NCBI GenBank assembly: GCA_022865965.1
Contig: JALHTS010000616.1
Location: 1 to 6,782 of the forward strand
DNA length: 6,782 bases
Direction of reading: 5' to 3'
Source: Ignavibacteriaceae bacterium
GTDB lineage: Bacteria > Bacteroidota > Ignavibacteria > Ignavibacteriales > Ignavibacteriaceae
In this document: positions 1 through 6,153 of the stretch, piece by piece
Layout of the letters: each line of letters begins with the position of its first letter
How positions within the stretch are numbered: the stretch's first letter is position 1
Translations under genes and position numbers: made by a program
The notes under the pieces: model-generated
Seen by the model: only the letters and a program-made list of their open reading frames with translations
Told to the model about the DNA's origin: nothing
The model's database searches: none

Positions 1-2
1 AT

Positions 3-2594
3 ATTGAAATAGGTGAATTTTATGTTGCGTATTTTCCCAAGGAAATAAAGATAGGTAAGCTGGATGTACCAAAACCTAAAAAATTAAAATTTCCTTTTCC
101 TCCGGGAAAAATTTTTTTCGCGGTTGAAAATCTTGTATTAAAAAAAACAAAAGCTGCTCTTGTTTTTTTTACAATTCCAAAACCACAAAATATTTCTTTC
201 AGTAATAAACTTTTACAATCTGATGAGGAAACAGTAAGAAAGAATTTTCTAATTGAAATTATTACTCAGATCACACCTTACAATTTCACGATTTCTCAAG
301 GCTCCGCTAAACAATTTAAGCTCAGATTTTCGGAAACCGAAATTAAACAAATAGATTTGCTGGTTAAATCTCCTGCCATTGAAAATAAACTTACTGAACT
401 TGTGCCCGAAGTTTATGAGATAGAATTGTTCAATAAAAATTTTCTTAGTAAAGAAAATTTAATTGACCTGACCGAATATATAACTGATATAAGTGAATTA
501 CCTTTTCCGGAAGTAAAAAGATTTATGATACCCGGAATAGATGATCTTTCTACTCACGTCATTTCTTATAAACCAGAAAGAATTCAGCCTTCAAAGATCA
601 GTGAAGTTAAAGTTTCCAAAGAGTTTCGTATTGCCATTTCAAAATCTCCCAAGATGAACTTTAGAAAAACTGCAACAAAAGTTTTAAGATTTACGCAGAC
701 TGATGCATCGGCTACTAAAGTTTATAATCCTCTTGAAGATCGATCAACTTCGTTAATGGATCGTAAACTTTTCAAGCACATTTTAGTAGGCAATGTTAAA
801 GCGACATGGGAAAAAACAAGAAAAGTTATACCTAGTTTACTTCCGTATCAGGAAGAAGGTGCAAAATTTCTTGTTGATAATAATTTCGTGATAATGGCAG
901 AAGAACCGGGCAGCGATAAACAGCTACAGGCTGTTGGTGCAATTAAATTTTTATTTAGTACTGCACAAATCAAATCGGCGCTTATCATAATAAAAAATAC
1001 ACAGCTTGGTAGTATTGAACACTCAAAAAAATTCCGGCTGCAGGAAGGTTTTTTGGGAAGGCTTGTTGAATATGCACCTGAAATTTCCCTCAATGTAATA
1101 TCTTCAGCATCGAAGTCTAAAAAGAATAAACAAAGCGCTATTACAATTATTTCATACGATAATAATGATGAATTACAAAATCTTCTTAAAACTACATCTT
1201 CTGATAAAGGATACGATCTTTTAGTAATCGATGAGTTTACTAATTCATTTAATTCCGATAAAGAGATAGAAAATCTTTTCAAGCATTTTTATCCCGACCA
1301 TTTTTGGTTATTAACGGGCAAGGTAGACAAAGATAAATTTAATGATTACTTCAAAGACCATTATCTTCCTGAGGGAAATAACTGGAAATATTTTATCCGC
1401 ACTTACAAAGAGTTAGCTGAAAAGCTGCCATCAATCAAATATGAAGATATATGGTTTGAACCGGAACCTGAACAGGTTGAAGAGTTAAATCAATTGATCG
1501 ATGCAAATAGAGACGAACTAAAGCAAGTAATTGAAAGCCTCAATCCATTTAAATTTCATTCTACTTTATTTTCGCTGATTCATAAATTAAAACAAATCGA
1601 AAACTTTTCTGCAGCAAATTTTGAAAGCCCCAAAAGTAAATTTTTACTTGATCAATTAAAGATAACTTCTGCTAATAACAGAAAAACATTATTGTTTACT
1701 CAATACGATAATCTCGGATTGAAACGTCTCGAAAAAATTCTAGAAAAAAATAAGCTTCAATATCTTAGTGTTCAGAACGGATCGTCACCTGAAGATTTAA
1801 AGAGAGCTTTAAATTTATTTAATACCCGTGATGATTATCCGATCTTTATGACAAACCTTAAACCGGCAAGACTTAAAGTTAACCTTAATAAAATAAATTA
1901 CATTATTAATTTCGACCAATGGTGGAATCCTTCATCATTCTGGCAAATGGAAGAAGAACTTGGTTTGGGAAATTATAATGGACAGCAGATTGTTTTTTAT
2001 AATTACTTTATGGCAAATTCATTTGATGAGGTAATTAATGAAGTTCTTGAAAGGAAGGGACTTAATAACAAAGAGGCTTTTAGTGAACTAAGTGGAGAGT
2101 CACTTGCAGAACTTATAAGTGAGTATGACTGGCAGAATATTTTTGAATTGTCGATGAATATTCCGGATGGATCTGAAAATGTTAATTTTATTAGAACTAG
2201 TCTTGCAAAAATTTCAGTAGATGATTTCATAGATCTGATGAAAAGAATGTTTATGCGTCTCGGTTATCGCGATATTGAAGTTATTGAATTACAGGATGAG
2301 CCCGCATTCTATATTTTGGGAAGAACCGGAAAACTCAGGAGCACAGTTGAATTTCGTGCAAAATGTATTTTGGCTAAAAATGTATCTGCAAAAGATTGGC
2401 AAGACATTCTGGAAAGAGTACCCAATAAAACTAGATTCGAAAGACTTTTTGTCATCTCTAATGGAACAATTAAGAAAACCGAAACAAATCTTAATCAAAA
2501 GATAAATTTGATATATGGTGAAAGGTTAGTCGAGTTAATAAATATGCTAAACATAATTTCTAAAGATTCAATCAAGCTTAGGAAGTTAGATTAG
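3..2594 (+). CDS. Degenerate SNF2-family helicase-like protein with C-terminal Mrr-like domain (5' partial)
   Basis: The frame is open from the first bases (863 codons visible, stop TAG), so the true start lies upstream; the in-frame TTG at 357 has no preceding stop and is not a convincing start. Residues are counted from base 3. Residues 1-270 match nothing I recognise. At 279-286 LLPYQEEG matches the SNF2 entry motif. AEEPGSDKQLQ (299-309) occupies the Walker A slot of ADEMGLGKTIQ: K306 is kept, but the T is Q. LLVIDEF (406-412) is motif II and LLTG (436-439) motif III. TLLFTQY (562-568) opens the second lobe and WWNP (640-643) is conserved. The motif VI region QMEEELGLGNYNGQQ (648-662) lacks both arginines of QAxDRxHRxGQ. 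Residues about 736-851 resemble the Mrr endonuclease fold (GYRDIEV, then LFVISNG, then INLIYGERLVEL), but the catalytic Asp slot appears to be F769 and the QxK slot reads RAK (785-787). The fold assignment is fairly sure. Loss of ATPase and nuclease activity is inferred, and the cellular role is unknown. It converges on the dipeptidase gene. Confidence 0.8.
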   Translation: MEIGEFYVAYFPKEIKIGKLDVPKPKKLKFPFPPGKIFFAVENLVLKKTKAALVFFTIPKPQNISFSNKLLQSDEETVRKNFLIEIITQITPYNFTISQGSAKQFKLRFSETEIKQIDLLVKSPAIENKLTELVPEVYEIELFNKNFLSKENLIDLTEYITDISELPFPEVKRFMIPGIDDLSTHVISYKPERIQPSKISEVKVSKEFRIAISKSPKMNFRKTATKVLRFTQTDASATKVYNPLEDRSTSLMDRKLFKHILVGNVKATWEKTRKVIPSLLPYQEEGAKFLVDNNFVIMAEEPGSDKQLQAVGAIKFLFSTAQIKSALIIIKNTQLGSIEHSKKFRLQEGFLGRLVEYAPEISLNVISSASKSKKNKQSAITIISYDNNDELQNLLKTTSSDKGYDLLVIDEFTNSFNSDKEIENLFKHFYPDHFWLLTGKVDKDKFNDYFKDHYLPEGNNWKYFIRTYKELAEKLPSIKYEDIWFEPEPEQVEELNQLIDANRDELKQVIESLNPFKFHSTLFSLIHKLKQIENFSAANFESPKSKFLLDQLKITSANNRKTLLFTQYDNLGLKRLEKILEKNKLQYLSVQNGSSPEDLKRALNLFNTRDDYPIFMTNLKPARLKVNLNKINYIINFDQWWNPSSFWQMEEELGLGNYNGQQIVFYNYFMANSFDEVINEVLERKGLNNKEAFSELSGESLAELISEYDWQNIFELSMNIPDGSENVNFIRTSLAKISVDDFIDLMKRMFMRLGYRDIEVIELQDEPAFYILGRTGKLRSTVEFRAKCILAKNVSAKDWQDILERVPNKTRFERLFVISNGTIKKTETNLNQKINLIYGERLVELINMLNIISKDSIKLRKLD

Positions 2595-2599
2595 GGCTT

Positions 2600-2641
2600 G
2601 TCCAGAATCTGAAATATACTCTAAACTCAAAGATTCCGGAC
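2600..2641 (+). terminator. Inverted repeat after the SNF2-like gene, possible terminator
   Basis: GTCCAGAATCT (2600-2610) and AGATTCCGGAC (2631-2641) are inverted repeats pairing at 10 of 11 positions around a 20-base loop. They begin six bases after the stop of the SNF2-like gene, in the gap between two convergent genes. No T-tract follows this stem directly. A competing hairpin using ATTCCGG (2633-2639) and CCGGAAT (2654-2660) is followed closely by a pyrimidine-rich run, TTCTTTCTT (2664-2672), and is the better terminator candidate on the plus strand. The function is inferred from position and structure only. Confidence 0.4.
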
Positions 2642-2663
2642 TCATTTCATTCGCCGGAATGAC
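2631..2663. repeat. Palindromic repeat fragment of the GTCATTCC/CCGGAAT type
   Basis: This stretch contains ATTCCGG (2633-2639) and its exact reverse complement CCGGAAT (2654-2660). It also contains a nested alternative hairpin: CATTC (2648-2652), loop GCCG, GAATG (2657-2661). Read on the minus strand it begins GTCATTCCGGCGAATG, which resembles the GTCATTCC(C/G)GC...GGAAT dispersed intergenic repeats seen in many bacterial genomes. Only one copy lies in this window, so membership of a repeat family cannot be shown here. It may double as a terminator between the convergent genes. Confidence 0.4.
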
Positions 2664-2683
2664 TTCTTTCTTAATTTGAGATA

Positions 2684-4288
2684 TTAAAATAGTTCATCGT
2701 ATTTAGTCCATAACTCTTCTGTTAATTCCCACGCTCTTTCAAAAACTTTTTTCTGCCATTCATAAGAATATTTAGTTAAATGTTCCATTCCTCTTTTTCT
2801 ATCAGATTTTAATAATTGTAATACTTCTTCTTCAAATGACCTTTGATTTGCGAACAACTCTGCCTGCCACGGATCCCATACTGCACGAACATCATGTCGC
2901 ATATCGCCCCAGCGCTGAGCCGCTAAAGTTCCTAACACATTAAAAGCCCACCAGGCAGATTTTTTTGTATAACCATTTTCTCTGCCGGGAGTTGAACAAC
3001 TTTCCGGGACTCTTGTTATACTGCTGTATAGAGGAGTGTAAATTGATGATGCAACATTATCCCATGCCAGCCAAACAACTCCACCGATTTCATTAGGCAG
3101 CCAACTTCTGCATTGAATAATTGTTGCGTACATCGTGTACCAACGTGCTATTGTTCTTTCTCCTCTCCAACCCCAACCTCCATTGATTCGAAAGAGTTTG
3201 TTCATATCATACGGCATAAACGGATTTGCTAATGGAGATATAATAACTCTTCCGCTGTCATCTGCTACTGTCAAATCTTTTACAAAATTAAAATCCGTTC
3301 CTTCGTAGAAATCAGAAAAAATTTCTACCATTTTTTCTAATGTAATTGACTTATCCGGTTTAACAGAAAAAGGATAATTTTCTGCATTAGGATCAAGTTT
3401 TAATGATGGTGCTGCTAAATCAAATACACGCCATTCTCTTCTTCTTGCAGCAAATGAATTTCTATCTGCATAGGCATAACAAAATTCAAAATCACCTTGT
3501 TCATGATTCCACCAGCCGTTTTCTATTGCAACAGCAAAAACATTTTTAGAATACATAAAATAATCTGAATTACTCGTATCAATATGTCTTATTCTGCTTC
3601 CATTAGCATTTACTGAAATGTGATTATCAGGAACACGTTGCGCAACCCAGACTGCCCCAACCTTATCCTTACCCGGACCGACCACTTCGAACATCCATAC
3701 CTCATTTGGATCAGCGATTGTCAAACATTCACCGTCATCATTATATCCATATCTTTCCAAAAGTTCTCCGGCCATTTTAATTGCTTCGCGAGCTGTTTTT
3801 GTTCGTTCAGCCATGAGTCTTACTAATTGTGTGCAGTCAATTAATCCCTTATCTGATTTTAATTCTTCTCTTCCGCCAAAAGTCGATTCACCAATTGCAA
3901 GCTGTTCTGTGTTCATACAAGGATAAGCAGTATTTATATAACCGTAAGTTGACTCAACTTGTGGAATTTCTCCGGTCGGTTCAAATTTATATGCAGGCAT
4001 TTTCTTTGAATTATCCGGAACACGCTTATACAACATTACCTTTGAGTTTTGTTCGAATGTCATTGGCGGCATTATGTCAAATTCACTTCTTGTCCTGTGA
4101 CTATCATCAGTGTGAGAAGTCATTACGCTTCCATCATAACTTGCATGTTTACCAACAGTAATGGTAGTGCATCCTTCAGGAAAACCATCTTCCCAATCAG
4201 GTTTTATTTCGTCTTTTGTTTGAAGATGTTGTGTTAGTGAAATTTGTATTGGTAAAACAAGAAAAAGTATGATGAATATTTTTTTCAT
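2684..4288 (-). CDS. Secreted C69-family dipeptidase
   Basis: This encodes 534 residues, the usual length for secreted members of peptidase family C69 (PepD-like Ntn-hydrolases), which remove dipeptides from peptides. Residues 1-20 form a signal peptide (MKK, then a hydrophobic core IFIILFLVLPI) with no lipobox, so export to the periplasm or outside is expected. Cys40, in EGCTTITVGKHASYDGS, fits the family's N-terminal nucleophile, exposed by removal of the leader and propeptide. Further family signatures are AIGESTFGG, the helix AERTKTAREAI, the block IADPNEVWMFEVVGPG, and AQRVPDNHISVNANGSRIR. The start ATG is preceded on its own strand by AGGA (4295-4298) with a 6-base spacer. The gene is monocistronic, convergent with the SNF2-like gene and divergent from the membrane-protein gene. 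The frame is intact with no missing key residue. The family is certain; the natural substrate (nutritional peptides or turnover) is not visible. Confidence 0.93.
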   Translation of the reverse strand: MKKIFIILFLVLPIQISLTQHLQTKDEIKPDWEDGFPEGCTTITVGKHASYDGSVMTSHTDDSHRTRSEFDIMPPMTFEQNSKVMLYKRVPDNSKKMPAYKFEPTGEIPQVESTYGYINTAYPCMNTEQLAIGESTFGGREELKSDKGLIDCTQLVRLMAERTKTAREAIKMAGELLERYGYNDDGECLTIADPNEVWMFEVVGPGKDKVGAVWVAQRVPDNHISVNANGSRIRHIDTSNSDYFMYSKNVFAVAIENGWWNHEQGDFEFCYAYADRNSFAARRREWRVFDLAAPSLKLDPNAENYPFSVKPDKSITLEKMVEIFSDFYEGTDFNFVKDLTVADDSGRVIISPLANPFMPYDMNKLFRINGGWGWRGERTIARWYTMYATIIQCRSWLPNEIGGVVWLAWDNVASSIYTPLYSSITRVPESCSTPGRENGYTKKSAWWAFNVLGTLAAQRWGDMRHDVRAVWDPWQAELFANQRSFEEEVLQLLKSDRKRGMEHLTKYSYEWQKKVFERAWELTEELWTKYDELF

Positions 4289-4326
4289 TTTGGTTCCTAA
4301 TTTTAAGAATGAATCATTTCTGTTTT

Positions 4327-4334
4327 CAAATATA
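4327..4334 (-). promoter_or_regulatory. Putative -7 promoter element (TATATTTG) of the dipeptidase gene
   Basis: On the minus strand the sequence reads TATATTTG, a full match to the Bacteroidota sigma-A -7 consensus TAnnTTTG. It lies about 38 bases upstream of the dipeptidase ATG. I see no good TTG -33 element at the usual 19-21 base spacing, and such matches arise by chance in AT-rich DNA. Confidence 0.35.
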
Positions 4335-4395
4335 TGGTATAGTGATGGAAATTTGTAATGATAGGGAAAAAATGATTTTATTTATGAATTAAAAT

Positions 4396-4433
4396 GTAGG
4401 GTTCGGACTCCTGTCCGAACCGTTTTTCTTTCT
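4396..4433 (+). repeat. GTAG-headed perfect hairpin, REP-like element or terminator
   Basis: GTAG (4396-4399) directly precedes a perfect 9-bp inverted repeat: GGTTCGGAC (4400-4408), loop TCCT, GTCCGAACC (4413-4421). After one base comes a T-rich run, TTTTTCTTTCT (4423-4433). A GTAG-type tetranucleotide next to a GC-rich palindrome is the layout of bacterial REP elements mobilised by RAYT transposases. The stem plus T-tract is also a sound rho-independent terminator for plus-strand transcription. However, no plus-strand gene precedes it: the flanking genes are divergent. The element is clearly more GC-rich than its surroundings, which favours an inserted repeat. No RAYT gene is in the window. 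Confidence 0.6.
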
Positions 4434-4469
4434 GGAATTCCACTAGTTTTATTAGTAAGGCGTTTATCA

Positions 4470-4477
4470 TAACTTTG
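4470..4477 (+). promoter_or_regulatory. Putative -7 promoter element (TAACTTTG) of the membrane protein/NTPase unit
   Basis: TAACTTTG matches the Bacteroidota -7 consensus TAnnTTTG and lies 31 bases before the TTG start of the membrane-protein gene, just downstream of the GTAG-headed hairpin. A clear -33 TTG is absent; only a T-run (4447-4450) lies near the expected spacing. The call rests on motif and position. Confidence 0.35.
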
Positions 4478-4491
4478 AGTTACAAATTTAT

Positions 4492-4512
4492 AAGAAGATG
4501 AATATCGCTTGA
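4492..4512 (+). promoter_or_regulatory. Translation start region with TTG start and overlapping four-codon ORF
   Basis: An in-frame TAA at 4491-4493 limits the membrane-protein frame, and the first usable start is TTG at 4509. A weak purine-rich ribosome site (AAGAAG, 4492-4497) precedes it by 11 bases. An ATG at 4498 opens a four-codon frame (MNIA) whose TGA (4510-4512) overlaps the TTG start, which could allow terminating ribosomes to restart on it. The mini-ORF may be accidental. Confidence 0.35.
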
Positions 4513-5564
4513 AAATAAATGAAGAAACCAAATCAATTGCAGTAAGCCGAATAACTGCATTGTGGGCGCTTAGTGAAGCAGCTCTTGGTGGATTCTTGCA
4601 TGCGCTTCACATTCCATTGACGGGGATTATTGTCGGCGGTGCAGCAATTATTTTTATTACTTTAATAGCACAGTTTTCAGATAAAAAAAAATCCATATTA
4701 AAAGCTACTTTAATTGTTCTTATAGTAAAGGGAATTGTAAGTCCTCATTCACCTCCAGCAGCATATTTTGCAGTATTTCTTCAGGGATTTTTAGGACAAA
4801 TTATTTTCCAAAACAGAAAATATTTTACTCTCAAAGTAGTTTTACTTAGTGTAACTACTCTAGTTTATTTCTCAATACAAAAATTAGTTATTTATACAAT
4901 TGTCTTCGGTAATACTTTTTGGGACTCAATAAACGTTTATACGAATTATATATTAGCGCAGTTTTTTACTATTCAAGACAGTTCAATGTACATTAATTAC
5001 AGTATCATTATAGCTTCTGCATATGTCTTTATACATTTATTAGCGGGATTGTTCATCGGAATCTTAGCTGGAAGGATACCTCAATGGCTTCATAATTCAT
5101 TATCAAATGATTTAACACTTCAGCAAGTAGTGGGTAATAAACTTACTGTTGAACAGAATAGTCAAGCGGGCGATAAAAAATGGTTGGCTAAAAAACAAAA
5201 AAATAAAATAGTCATATTAATTGTTTTGATAGGTTTGATTGTAATTTCTTATCTCACACCGAATCTTGGCTCCAATCAGGCTATGGATATTATCCTGATG
5301 CTTCTCCGGGCTTTAATAGTTACATTTATTTGGTATGCTTTTATTTCTCCTTTATTACTGAAATACGTAAAAAAATATTTTAATAAATATCAGAACGTTT
5401 ACGCTGAAGAAGTTGAAGAAATAATAAAATCAATACCTTTATTTAAGAAGGTTATTATTAATACCTGGTCTCTGCATGCGAATTCAACAGGATTCAAAAA
5501 ATATAAATTGTTTCTGTTTACAACATTTGCCACTCTTCTTTTCACTAATATCAATTACGAATGA
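4509..5564 (+). CDS. Polytopic membrane protein of unknown function, partner of THEP1-like NTPase
   Basis: I do not recognise a named family for this 351-residue integral membrane protein. Hydrophobic segments lie at about residues 16-33, 36-56, 62-78, 82-100, 107-133, 163-187, 233-250 and 259-284, with a shorter one at 333-346. A basic, polar cytoplasmic-type stretch (about 188-232, including KKWLAKKQKNK) separates a six-segment N-terminal half from a two-segment C-terminal half. Distinctive loop motifs are HALHIPLTG (31-39) and SPHSPPAAY (78-86). The start is TTG because an upstream in-frame TAA blocks extension and no in-frame ATG occurs until Met160. Its stop overlaps the next gene's ATG (ATGA), which indicates co-translation with the NTPase. 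A compact six-helix half beside a nucleotide-binding partner recalls the S component of ECF-type vitamin transporters. That is only an analogy: the NTPase is not an ABC ATPase. Confidence 0.75.
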   Translation: MKINEETKSIAVSRITALWALSEAALGGFLHALHIPLTGIIVGGAAIIFITLIAQFSDKKKSILKATLIVLIVKGIVSPHSPPAAYFAVFLQGFLGQIIFQNRKYFTLKVVLLSVTTLVYFSIQKLVIYTIVFGNTFWDSINVYTNYILAQFFTIQDSSMYINYSIIIASAYVFIHLLAGLFIGILAGRIPQWLHNSLSNDLTLQQVVGNKLTVEQNSQAGDKKWLAKKQKNKIVILIVLIGLIVISYLTPNLGSNQAMDIILMLLRALIVTFIWYAFISPLLLKYVKKYFNKYQNVYAEEVEEIIKSIPLFKKVIINTWSLHANSTGFKKYKLFLFTTFATLLFTNINYE

Positions 5565-6037
5565 AGAGGATTTATATACTTTCCGGCTCAATCAAAAGTA
5601 GGAAAACTACAAGCTTAATAAAATGGATCAATGGCAAACAAAAAGTTGATGGAATATTACAGCCTGTGATTAATGGAAAACGTTTTTTGCAACATATCTC
5701 ATCTGGTGAAAACAGACAGCTTGAAATTTCCGGGAAGGTGACCGCGGAAAACGAAGTCGAAGTTGGGAAATATAAATTTGACAAAAATGTATTCAGCTGG
5801 GCGCAAGAAAAATTACTATATGCTTATAGGGAAGATTTAGAATGGCTGGTTATTGATGAGTTTGGCAAACTCGAATTAATAGGGAATGGCTTAGAACCTG
5901 CCATCTCAAAAATTATTAATGAGAAAGCTGAAAACTCTAAAGCAAATATTATTATTATAATAAGAGATTATCTCGTTAATGAATTTATTTCAAAGTACAA
6001 GAGCGACTTAACAGAAATTCAGTTTTTAGATTTATAA
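5561..6037 (+). CDS. THEP1-like (NTPase_1 family) P-loop NTPase with altered Walker A
   Basis: This 158-residue cytoplasmic protein resembles the small nucleoside-triphosphatases of the THEP1/NTPase_1 group, which are usually 160-190 residues. The P-loop is GSIKSRKTT (residues 9-17): Lys15 and Thr16 are in place, but the glycine of GxxxxGK[TS] is Arg14. The following DGILQPVINGKR (30-41) and the SGE at 48-50 fit the family's substrate-side region. Walker B is intact as WLVIDEFGKLEL (95-106, Asp99-Glu100), the family's hallmark IDExGxxEL. A strand of five isoleucines (130-134) leads into RDYLVNEF. The ATG overlaps the previous gene's TGA by four bases and has no Shine-Dalgarno of its own, so translation probably depends on reinitiation. 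Hydrolysis may be weak or absent if the arginine is real. The substrate and pathway are unknown; coupling to the membrane protein is inferred from the overlap. Confidence 0.75.
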   Translation: MKRIYILSGSIKSRKTTSLIKWINGKQKVDGILQPVINGKRFLQHISSGENRQLEISGKVTAENEVEVGKYKFDKNVFSWAQEKLLYAYREDLEWLVIDEFGKLELIGNGLEPAISKIINEKAENSKANIIIIIRDYLVNEFISKYKSDLTEIQFLDL

Positions 6038-6097
6038 TATACTTGGTAGAGAATCGAACGAAAATATTTGACCTCTATAACTAATTTTTATGAGTAG

Positions 6098-6105
6098 TAT
6101 ATTTG
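6098..6105 (+). promoter_or_regulatory. Putative -7 promoter element (TATATTTG) of the PLP-enzyme gene
   Basis: TATATTTG matches the Bacteroidota -7 consensus TAnnTTTG and lies 48 bases before the ATG at 6154. The nearest upstream TTTG (6067-6070) is 27 bases away, longer than the usual 19-21. The remainder of the 116-base gap is AT-rich, with a self-complementary AATTAATTAATT (6114-6125), and shows no convincing terminator for the preceding unit. Confidence 0.35.
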
Positions 6106-6144
6106 TAAAAACGAATTAATTAATTTTAACCTCTTTTATTGATT

Positions 6145-6148
6145 GGAG
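6145..6148 (+). promoter_or_regulatory. Ribosome binding site GGAG
   Basis: GGAG stands 5 bases before the ATG at 6154 and fixes the start of the PLP-dependent enzyme. It is the strongest Shine-Dalgarno sequence in the window. Confidence 0.65.
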
Positions 6149-6153
6149 AATAT

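Noticed and set aside
848..1282. Minus-strand 144-codon open frame
   Set aside because: It lies wholly inside the SNF2-like gene, has Ser/Leu-rich antisense composition and shows no recognisable motif.
2003..2505. Three short open frames on both strands (2003-2230 minus, 2275-2505 plus, 2289-2498 minus)
   Set aside because: All are nested in the 3' end of the SNF2-like gene, which has clear protein-level similarity in its own frame.
357..2594. Gene start for the SNF2-like protein at TTG 357
   Set aside because: The same frame is open back to base 3 with protein-like content and no stop, so the gene begins outside the window.
3620..4237. Three plus-strand open frames opposite the dipeptidase
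   Set aside because: They are antisense to a well-supported C69 coding sequence and encode low-complexity products.
4400..4421. GGTTCGGACTCC as a tRNA T-arm
   Set aside because: The sequence is a symmetric 9-bp hairpin with a 4-base loop, not a 7-base T-loop, and no tRNA body surrounds it.
5572..5784. Minus-strand 70-codon open frame
   Set aside because: It is antisense to the NTPase P-loop region, with no ribosome site or motif.
5948..5962. ATT/ATA triplet run as a microsatellite
   Set aside because: It encodes five isoleucines in a predicted core strand of the NTPase, mixes two codons, and is too short to be a meaningful repeat.
6050..6059. Possible tRNA 3'-end remnant: reverse complement GTTCGATTCT resembles a T-loop
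   Set aside because: The flanking bases do not form a T-stem and no acceptor stem or anticodon arm follows; the likeness is a short chance match.
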